A stretch of 64,000 nucleotides of DNA, from assembly GCA_964469525.1 (NCBI GenBank), contig CAYXYU010000006.1, positions 44,999 to 108,998 of the forward strand. The letters are read 5' to 3'. The notes beneath the pieces were generated by a model that saw only the letters and a program-made list of their open reading frames with translations, did no database searches and was not told where the DNA came from. Position 1 is the stretch's first letter, and each line of letters begins with the position of its first letter. This DNA is from JABDCD01 sp964469525 (GTDB lineage: Bacteria; Pseudomonadota; Alphaproteobacteria; Rickettsiales; SXRF01). The position numbers were made by a program, and so were the translations under genes. This document shows positions 57,989 through 64,000 of the stretch, piece after piece.

Positions 57989-58198
57989 ATGGTGGAAGGA
58001 GGGAGCAATGCTTCCTCCTTCGCTGGCGCCTTCTGGCAGGTTACTTGCGCCTTCTGGAGAGGATTCCGGAATGCAGAGGCTCCTGCTGGCGAACTCATTG
58101 AACAGGAAAAGGAGCTTCGCGAACATCTGAGTGAATGTCAGGTGGATAAAATGGTGGAAGACAGCTTCCCGGCCAGCGATCCGCCCAGCACCTATTAA
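57989..58198 (+). CDS. Small protein with C-terminal SFPASDPP motif, 69 aa
   Basis: This 69-residue protein starts at the ATG at 57989, with AGGGA nine bases upstream. The first part is Gly/Ser/Phe/Trp-rich, then comes EKELREHLSECQVDKMVEDS and FPASDPPSTY. The ending 'D..V.EDSFPASDPP' is a widespread bacterial tail motif of unknown role. It lies 7 nt after the SR-rich gene, in the same direction, so both probably share one transcript. Confidence 0.7.
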   Translation: MVEGGSNASSFAGAFWQVTCAFWRGFRNAEAPAGELIEQEKELREHLSECQVDKMVEDSFPASDPPSTY

Positions 58199-58252
58199 TC
58201 TGCATACGGTAAGTCCAGGTACAATCGACATCGAATTGAAAAGGAGAATGAT

Positions 58253-58453
58253 ATGGAAACGCACAGTCGCAATCAGATTGGAAGAAATGACAACCGCGCC
58301 ATCCTATGGACCGTAGTGGCGCTGGTGGTCGTAGCCGTACTTGCCTATATCGCGTACGCCGCATACCGCGACGACAATTACGCCATCCAGACCGGTACGC
58401 AGAATACGGTAACAGGTACCCCCACTACCAACCCCAACACCATGAACCCGTAA
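58253..58453 (+). CDS. Small single-span membrane protein, 66 aa
   Basis: This 66-residue protein starts at the ATG at 58253, with AAGGAG upstream. A polar N-terminus (METHSRNQIGRNDNRAI) leads to one membrane helix (LWTVVALVVVAVLAYIAYAA). A Thr/Asn-rich tail follows (TQNTVTGTPTTNPNTMNP). Part of the low-complexity gene run. Not recognised. Confidence 0.75.
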   Translation: METHSRNQIGRNDNRAILWTVVALVVVAVLAYIAYAAYRDDNYAIQTGTQNTVTGTPTTNPNTMNP

Positions 58454-58497
58454 ATCCATTACGGTACCACTGCAAGCAGTTAATCAAGGAGGCATTT

Positions 58498-59151
58498 ATG
58501 GCTAGGCATCAAGACTATAACGACGATTATTCCGGAAACTACGGCTCGCAGAGCGGCGGCTACTCCGGCAGCCGCTACGGCAGTGATTATGACGAGGATA
58601 ACGAGTATGGCCGGAGTTTTAGCAATCGTTCTGGCGGTGGCTATGGCAGCAACTATGGTCGCAGCAATTATCGCGGATACGGACGCGAGAATGACATGGA
58701 TGATGATGAACGTTATGGCCAATCTTCTGGCCGTTCTTCCTATGGCCGCGGCTATGACGAAGACATGGGCTATGGCCGCCGCAGCTATGGCAGCCAGTCA
58801 GGCAGCCGCTACGGACAGGGTTCCACCGGTGGTTTCGGTGGTGGCTATGACGAAGACATGAACTACAGCGGTGAACGTTATGGCCGCGGCGGTAGCAGTT
58901 CCGGCAGCCGCTACGGCGGTGGCTATGGCGAAGACATGGGCTATCGTGGCGAACGTTATGGCCGCAGCGGCAGCAGCTATGATAGCCAGCCTGGCAGACG
59001 CTTTGGCGGCTCCTCCGGTAGTGGCTATGGCGACTACGGCAGCCAGTCCGGCAGTTACTATGGCCGCGGTAGCAGTGAGTATGGCCGTAGTGGCGGTAGC
59101 AGCTATGGTCGTGATGACGATGAGGATTATTCCTACCGTAACCGTTACTAG
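58498..59151 (+). CDS. Gly/Tyr/Ser/Arg-rich low-complexity protein
   Basis: This 217-residue protein starts at the ATG at 58498, with AAGGAGG upstream. It is built of short repeats such as YGRGYDEDMGYGRRSYGSQS and SGERYGRGGSSSGSRYGGGY, with evenly spaced Tyr and Arg and acidic DEDM steps. This composition (Tyr-Arg 'stickers', Gly-Ser 'spacers') is that of proteins which form condensates or amyloid-like assemblies. It has no Cys, no signal peptide and no folded domain. It is preceded by the membrane gene and followed by a stem-loop and another small gene. Confidence 0.75.
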   Translation: MARHQDYNDDYSGNYGSQSGGYSGSRYGSDYDEDNEYGRSFSNRSGGGYGSNYGRSNYRGYGRENDMDDDERYGQSSGRSSYGRGYDEDMGYGRRSYGSQSGSRYGQGSTGGFGGGYDEDMNYSGERYGRGGSSSGSRYGGGYGEDMGYRGERYGRSGSSYDSQPGRRFGGSSGSGYGDYGSQSGSYYGRGSSEYGRSGGSSYGRDDDEDYSYRNRY

Positions 59152-59156
59152 TTTGC

Positions 59157-59195
59157 CCGGTGCGCCAGGGGAAGATTTCTTTCCCTGCGCACCGG
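59157..59195 (+). other. Strong intercistronic stem-loop
   Basis: CCGGTGCGCCAGGG pairs with CCCTGCGCACCGG with one bulged base. There is no T run. It lies between the Gly/Tyr-rich gene and the next gene, and may protect the upstream mRNA or weaken read-through to the downstream gene. Confidence 0.55.
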
Positions 59196-59215
59196 CTGAC
59201 GGCAGGAAAGCGACC

Positions 59216-59545
59216 ATGAAGCCGAAGGATGAGAATGCCAAGGGCAGGCAGTGGAAAACGCCCGTAGATCTGCCGGGGGTTCTGCCGGAGGATTACGAAG
59301 CAGCCATAGAGAGTAGCCGTGATTCCGCTGCGCCATCAGGACAGGACAGGAAGGACGGGACTACCGGGTTCAGTCCCCAGCTTGGCGGGCATGGTAAAGC
59401 AGGAAAAAGCCACACCAGCAGCTTTGATCTCGCGCCGTCCGACCGCCCTGCCTCATCCAGCGCCAAAGCCGCCTCCCCGACAGGTCGTGATCCAATGACC
59501 TCCGTAATCGGCAGGGTGAGCAGGAAGTCCGGGGAGATGGATTAG
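59216..59545 (+). CDS. Hydrophilic Ser/Pro/Asp-rich hypothetical protein, 109 aa
   Basis: The ATG at 59216 has AGGAA upstream and gives 109 residues (MKPKDENAKGRQWKTPVDLP). The chain is charged and disordered-looking, with GVLPEDYEAAIESSRDSAAP, then SSFDLAPSDRPASSSAKAAS and a basic end. It is the last gene of the low-complexity run. Not recognised. Confidence 0.6.
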   Translation: MKPKDENAKGRQWKTPVDLPGVLPEDYEAAIESSRDSAAPSGQDRKDGTTGFSPQLGGHGKAGKSHTSSFDLAPSDRPASSSAKAASPTGRDPMTSVIGRVSRKSGEMD

Positions 59546-59642
59546 AACATTTTCAATACCTAATGCCCTCACCCGCCGCCTTTTCGCTGACGCGAAGCGC
59601 CCAAATGTCGATGGGTAAATAACGAAAATGCTCTAGCAGAGC

Positions 59643-62600
59643 CTAGTGTAGAGTCTCAGCAGATTCTTTAGCCGATGGGCTGAAGACGATCAATCCGCTG
59701 AGGCAATCAGATCCGCCCAGCCGCGTCCGGCCCGATTCGAGGCATTGTATCAACAGGGCGTCTTCGAGTACGGCGGTCATGGTCGGTCTGATGAAGGCCG
59801 GGCTGGTGGCATTCGGCGGCATGTTGTTCATGACGGTAAGGGTGCCATCGGCGTAGCTGATCGTATAATTGACGGCGCTGGCGCCGAAGGCCGTGATCTG
59901 GTAGATGCCGACCGGCGAGTTTTCATCGGCCAGCGTGGAGAATTGCAGGTTGCTGACCACTGCCGCCGTATCGCCATTGACCAGTCCGTTGTAGCTGGCG
60001 GTAAAGGCCGGGTTGGAATCGCCGACATACCTGCTGACGCTGATGGGGGTGATGGTCATGGCCCGCGGGTTCACGGTCAGCGAACCATTATTGTAGCCGA
60101 TCGTGTAGTTCGCCGCGTTGAAGGTGCCGCCGATCGCGCCGGAGGGAGTAATGGTCCAGTTGCCCACATTCCAGTGTCCGCTCGGGGCAGTAGTCGCGTT
60201 GGTACCGTAGGTGACCGAGCCGATGGTCTGCCCGCCGACGAGGCCCACGGCATTGAAGCCGTTATAAGTATTCCCCGCGCCGTAGGTCATGGTCTTATTG
60301 CTGGCGGTGATGGTCAGCGCGGCGGGGGTAATGTCGGCGGTGGTCGCCGGCTGGGTCAGGCTGTAATTGGCTGCATCGGCGCCGCCCAGGGTGAATCCGG
60401 AGGTACTGACCGCGATGCCATTGCCGACATCGGATTGCGCGAAGGTACCGGTGGCGCCTCCGACGTTCAGACTCACCACATCCGCTCCGACTACGCCCAC
60501 TCCCAGGCTGGCGCCGCCGGTGTTCAGCGTGGCGGCGGTGGTTGCGTCATACACCTTGTTATTGGCGGTCACGCCGTTGACGGTGATGCCCAGCTGGTTG
60601 ACCGCCAGCGCGCCGTCCACATAGGTAATGCTGTAGTTGGCGGCGTCGAAGGTGCCGCCGTTGGCGTTGGCGGCAGTGATATCCCAGTTGCCAGCATTCC
60701 AGTTGCCGCTGGTCGATAGGGTGGCGTTGGTGGACAGATCGACCGAGCCGACGGTTTCGCCGCCGATCAGGCCGGTGATATTATACCCGTTGAACGTATT
60801 GCCTGCGCCGTACGTCATGGTCTTGTCGGTGGCGGTGATGGTCAGCGCCGCCTGACTGACGGTCAACTCTCCATCCACATAGGTGATGTTGTAATTCGCG
60901 GCATCGAAGGCAGCGCCGGAAGCGTTCGCGGCAACGATATCCCAGGTTCCGACGTTCCAGTTGCCGCTGGCGGAGAGGGTGGCGTTGGTGCTCAGGTCCA
61001 CGGAATCGATGGTATCGCCATTGACCAGCCCGACGGCATTATACCCGTTGAAGCTATTGCCCGCGCCGTAGGTCATGGACTTGTCGTTGGCGGTGATGGT
61101 CAGGTTGGCCTGGTTCACGGTCAGGTTGGCACCCGTGTAGTTGATGGCATAGCCGTTGCTGGCGGCCAGGGTTCCGATGGTGATCGCGTAGACTCCGGCA
61201 TCGGGGAAGGCGCCGGCATTGCCGGCGGCGCTGGTCAGCGCGCCCGTCATGACGGAAACATCGCAGCCGTCCGAGCAGAAGAAGGTGTAGGTCAGGGTCG
61301 GGATGGCCTGGCCATAAGTGATAGTCTGAGCGTTGGCGACAATATCGATGTAGAGACCTTGCGCGTTTGAGTAGAACATGATGCTGCCCGCCTCGACAAC
61401 ATCGCCCGGCGGATACCCGGCATAGGTAGTGCTGTAGATTTCATCCGGCAGCACCAGGCCGTTCAGCGTATTATCATCGGGATCGACCGAGTAGATTAGC
61501 CAGCGGCCGCCGCCGGTCATATTGAAGACACCCGCTCCGGCACTGTTGATGTAGTCATCCCCCGAGGCGAGCACGACGGCAGCGTTGGTGCCGGTATCGT
61601 CGCTTGAGCTGGTAATCTGGCCGGTGGTCAAAATGTCATGGCCAGCGCCGGTCATGAACTGCACCGGCTTATCGAACGTATGGCCCGAATTAATAGTCAT
61701 CTGCCCGGCCGTCGCGCCGCCGATGGTCAGGAACGTCCCCGCACCCCAGTTCAGATACCCCAGGTAGGCATCGGTGATCGCCAGCGTACCCGCCCCTGCC
61801 CCGACGCCTACCGTGGTATTCGCCGTATACGGTGCGATGGTCAGGCTGGCGGCGCTGTTGATATTGAAGGCGGCAGTGAGCACGATGGTATCCGTCCGCA
61901 CCGTGATATCGCCGGTGCCGCTGGTGACAATGGCATCGGCGACATCCAGATACACGCCGAAATTGGTCGCCGTATCGCCGCCGCCACGCACGCCATTAAT
62001 AAAGATATCGCCGCTGCCGGTGGTTGTAATGGTGCTGCCGGCATCCGCAACATAAATGCCATAATTATTCGTGCCCGCCCCAGCGCCACCGCCAGTACCA
62101 TCAACTGCGACGGTACCATCGGCCGCGGTGACGATAGCACCAGCTAATAGATAGACGCCATAATTGCTGGCGCTATTGGTATTGCCGCCTCCTATGCCAG
62201 TGATGGTAATACCGCCGGTAGCGGTATTAGAAATAGTACCGCCCCCTGCAGTACCATCAACTATTACTCCGTAATTAGTGTCAGCGCTGCTGTTGCCGCC
62301 GGTACCGGTAAGCGTGATCAATCCACCGCTGCCGGTAATGGATCCGTTGACGTAAATACCGGCATTCGTATGGCCGCTGTTGCCACCGCCAGTGCCGTCA
62401 AGGGTAATGGCGCCGCCGCCGGTGGTACGAACACCATCTACACTCTCAATCCAGATACCGTGATTGCCAATGCCGCTGCCGGTGAGATTTCCGCCCTGGC
62501 CGGTAATGCTTACCGCGCCGGTGCCAGTGGTTTGGATAGTGCTGTTGTTGCCGGTGACATAGACGCCAAAGTTGGTAACGCCGATACCCGCCCCGCCGCC

Positions 62601-64000
62601 GGTGCCATCTACAGTCACGGTGCCATCCTCTGCAGAGATAACACCAGCATTATCAACGATAACGCCATAATTGGTCTGGCTATTGGTATTCCCGCCTCCT
62701 TCGCCAAGAACCGTGATGCCACCGCTGCCGGTATTAGTAATACTTCCGGCAACAACATAAACACCATGATTGCTGTTGCCGCTGCTGTCGCCGCCAGTGC
62801 CGGTAATGGTTATCAGCCCACCGCTGCCGGTGATGGCGGAGGCGACAACCACTCCATAGTTACCGGCGCCGCTATTGCCGCCGCCCGTACCGTCTACAGT
62901 AATCGTACCGCCGCCGCTTGCTTCGATAAGGCCGGAAGTGCCTAAAATGACCCCATAATTCAATTGACCGGCCCCTGTCAGGTTACCACCTTGGCCGGTA
63001 ACACTGATTGCACCAGTGCCTGTCGTCGTGATGGCGCTATTCGCCCCGCTGACCACCACGCCGTAATTCTCCATACCGATCCCAGCGCCGCCGCCAGTGC
63101 CGTCGACTGCGATTGTACCATCCTCTGCGGAGATAATAGCGCCGCCCGTTATCGCGATGCCATAATTCCCTGAACTATCGGTATTGCCGCCACCCTGGCC
63201 GTTCAGGGTGATGGCCCCGCTGGCAGTATTCGTAATCGCCGCAGAAGCACCGGTAACAGAGATACCATAATTGAATCCACCGCTGGCCTGGCCTCCTACG
63301 CCGGTAATATCCACAAGCCCCCCGCTGCCGGTGATGGAGCCTTCGACAGTTACACCAAAATTAGCCGCACCACTATTGCCGCCGCCCGTGCCACTGACGG
63401 TGATCGTACCGCCGCCGGTGGTCTGGATACCATTGGCAATGTATACGGCGACACCATGGTTGCTGGTACCGCTGCCAGCCAGGTTACCCCCCTGGCCGGT
63501 GACGTTGATTGCGCCGCTGCCGGTAGTCTGTATAGTACTATTCGCACCGCTTATGGAAACGCCAATGTTCGTTGCGCCCAATCCCGCACCTCCGCCGGTG
63601 CCATCTACCGTGACGGTGCCATCCACAGCCGAGATAACACTGGCTGCCGTAGCCCACACGCCAGTATTACTGCCGCTATTATTGATGCCGCCGCCGATGC
63701 CGGTGATGTCGATAGCACCAGTGCCGCTGGTCTGGATGGTGCTGGCACTAAGCTTAACGCCGTAATTATTGCCACCGGCATTCGCCCCCCCGGTTCCAAT
63801 GATGCTGATATCGCCGCCGCCAGCGTTGATACTGGCCGTATCCAGGTCGACGCCGCTAACGTTGTTATTATCCCCCAGCGCTGCATTCGCCGCCGGATCC
63901 GCCCCGCCGCCGAGGGTGATGTCGCCGCCGCCGCTGGCAATGGCCGTGCCGCTGCCGAGGCTGATGGCGCCAGTGGCGACGCCATCGCGGTTGGAATTCA
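59643..64000 (-). CDS. Very large MBG/beta-helix exoprotein or adhesin (5' part beyond window)
   Basis: The open frame runs through the right window edge (more than 1450 codons). From the N-terminal side, about 650 residues hold a right-handed beta-helix of 35-40-residue repeats (VDGTGGGAGIG..NYGV, ITNTASGAITLNG), organised in higher-order units of about 165 residues. A spacer follows, then at least four MBG-type domains (LTITATDKTMTYGAGNTFNG, YNITGLIGGETVGSVDLS, FDAANYSITYVDGAL) and one YDG-like domain (NGVTANNKVYDATTAATLNT). The C-terminus is short and unrelated. This matches secreted filamentous-haemagglutinin-like or two-partner adhesins. The signal peptide and TPS domain would be beyond the edge. 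Confidence 0.85.
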   Translation of the reverse strand, partial: NSNRDGVATGAISLGSGTAIASGGGDITLGGGADPAANAALGDNNNVSGVDLDTASINAGGGDISIIGTGGANAGGNNYGVKLSASTIQTSGTGAIDITGIGGGINNSGSNTGVWATAASVISAVDGTVTVDGTGGGAGLGATNIGVSISGANSTIQTTGSGAINVTGQGGNLAGSGTSNHGVAVYIANGIQTTGGGTITVSGTGGGNSGAANFGVTVEGSITGSGGLVDITGVGGQASGGFNYGISVTGASAAITNTASGAITLNGQGGGNTDSSGNYGIAITGGAIISAEDGTIAVDGTGGGAGIGMENYGVVVSGANSAITTTGTGAISVTGQGGNLTGAGQLNYGVILGTSGLIEASGGGTITVDGTGGGNSGAGNYGVVVASAITGSGGLITITGTGGDSSGNSNHGVYVVAGSITNTGSGGITVLGEGGGNTNSQTNYGVIVDNAGVISAEDGTVTVDGTGGGAGIGVTNFGVYVTGNNSTIQTTGTGAVSITGQGGNLTGSGIGNHGIWIESVDGVRTTGGGAITLDGTGGGNSGHTNAGIYVNGSITGSGGLITLTGTGGNSSADTNYGVIVDGTAGGGTISNTATGGITITGIGGGNTNSASNYGVYLLAGAIVTAADGTVAVDGTGGGAGAGTNNYGIYVADAGSTITTTGSGDIFINGVRGGGDTATNFGVYLDVADAIVTSGTGDITVRTDTIVLTAAFNINSAASLTIAPYTANTTVGVGAGAGTLAITDAYLGYLNWGAGTFLTIGGATAGQMTINSGHTFDKPVQFMTGAGHDILTTGQITSSSDDTGTNAAVVLASGDDYINSAGAGVFNMTGGGRWLIYSVDPDDNTLNGLVLPDEIYSTTYAGYPPGDVVEAGSIMFYSNAQGLYIDIVANAQTITYGQAIPTLTYTFFCSDGCDVSVMTGALTSAAGNAGAFPDAGVYAITIGTLAASNGYAINYTGANLTVNQANLTITANDKSMTYGAGNSFNGYNAVGLVNGDTIDSVDLSTNATLSASGNWNVGTWDIVAANASGAAFDAANYNITYVDGELTVSQAALTITATDKTMTYGAGNTFNGYNITGLIGGETVGSVDLSTNATLSTSGNWNAGNWDITAANANGGTFDAANYSITYVDGALAVNQLGITVNGVTANNKVYDATTAATLNTGGASLGVGVVGADVVSLNVGGATGTFAQSDVGNGIAVSTSGFTLGGADAANYSLTQPATTADITPAALTITASNKTMTYGAGNTYNGFNAVGLVGGQTIGSVTYGTNATTAPSGHWNVGNWTITPSGAIGGTFNAANYTIGYNNGSLTVNPRAMTITPISVSRYVGDSNPAFTASYNGLVNGDTAAVVSNLQFSTLADENSPVGIYQITAFGASAVNYTISYADGTLTVMNNMPPNATSPAFIRPTMTAVLEDALLIQCLESGRTRLGGSDCLSGLIVFSPSAKESAETLH

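Noticed and set aside
57431..58264. 277-codon minus-strand frame opposite the SR-rich gene
   Set aside because: Low-complexity DNA gives long frames on both strands; the plus frames have ribosome binding sites and ordered repeat motifs.
58480..59241. Alternative-frame Ala/Ile-rich ORFs over the Gly/Tyr-rich gene
   Set aside because: They are frame shadows of a GC-repetitive gene; only the frame starting at 58498 has a strong ribosome binding site.
59745..63765. Several plus-strand frames opposite the exoprotein
   Set aside because: They arise from the repetitive GGC/GCC DNA of the minus-strand gene and contain no domain.
62000..64000. Possible CRISPR array because of regularly repeated short DNA units
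   Set aside because: Repeats are imperfect, of variable length, and encode the beta-helix repeats of a continuous protein.

Overview
The window looks like the chromosome of an alphaproteobacterium, perhaps a deep-branching or poorly sampled one. The reasons are a gene order close to the Rhodobacter-type gene transfer agent (GTA), a fur-olsB-olsA (ornithine lipid) operon, Flp-type pilins and the overall mix of housekeeping genes. The exact order cannot be fixed from sequence reading alone.

Region 1 (1-26972) is a GTA-like or prophage structural cluster, read almost entirely on the minus strand. From right to left it holds a possible small terminase, large terminase, two tiny ORFs, HK97 portal, HK97 prohead protease, HK97 major capsid protein, a probable decoration-type protein, head-tail connector and adaptor, DUF3168-type and major tail proteins, a gp10-like protein, a short tape-measure candidate, DUF2460, DUF2163, NlpC/P60 and a TIM-barrel host-specificity protein that runs off the left edge. 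This is the RcGTA order, but it is interrupted by a cytochrome b561/YceI pair, by genes on the opposite strand at three sites, by a DUF2335 membrane protein plus a small ORF inside the tail-tip block, and by four large proteins I cannot assign (4983-11337), with their own promoter-like element. Palindromic GTCATTCCC-type intergenic repeats are dense here (six between 17.0 and 24.9 kb) and recur once at 40.3 kb. A divergent two-gene operon with a 12-bp inverted repeat in its promoter region lies to the right of the terminase.

Region 2 (27-51.8 kb) is mainly housekeeping: two Flp-type pilins, a di-iron fatty-acid hydroxylase, an orphan flagellar-rod-like protein, the overlapping operon fur-olsB-plsC-sel1, three tandem prepilin paralogs driven from a promoter that overlaps a Fur-box-like dyad, nadC, an SdhA-type flavoprotein without partner subunits, thrS, infC, a soluble chemoreceptor/Cache protein, the overlapping operon pyrE-folM-folB-glycosyltransferase (which looks like a pterin-glycoside pathway), panC, zapE, ispH, a prepilin fused to a propeller-like domain, rnk, and a Fpg/Nei glycosylase.

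Region 3 (51.8-57.2 kb) is accessory DNA around two tRNA genes. An AT-rich segment ending at the 3' end of tRNA-Val carries a small membrane protein and an LPO_1073/Vpar_1526-like protein that share an STNIQ motif; a 13-bp copy of the tRNA end lies at its far side. Downstream of tRNA-Arg(TCT) is a zinc/manganese-uptake-like block (permease, porin-like protein and a His-rich secreted protein) that looks deleted, with a broken tRNA 3' half at its far end.

Region 4 (57.3-64.0 kb) holds a five-gene run of low-complexity or very small stress-type proteins (SR/acidic, SFPASDPP-motif, single-membrane-span, Gly/Tyr/Arg-rich). It ends with a very large MBG/beta-helix exoprotein on the minus strand, whose N-terminus lies beyond the right edge.
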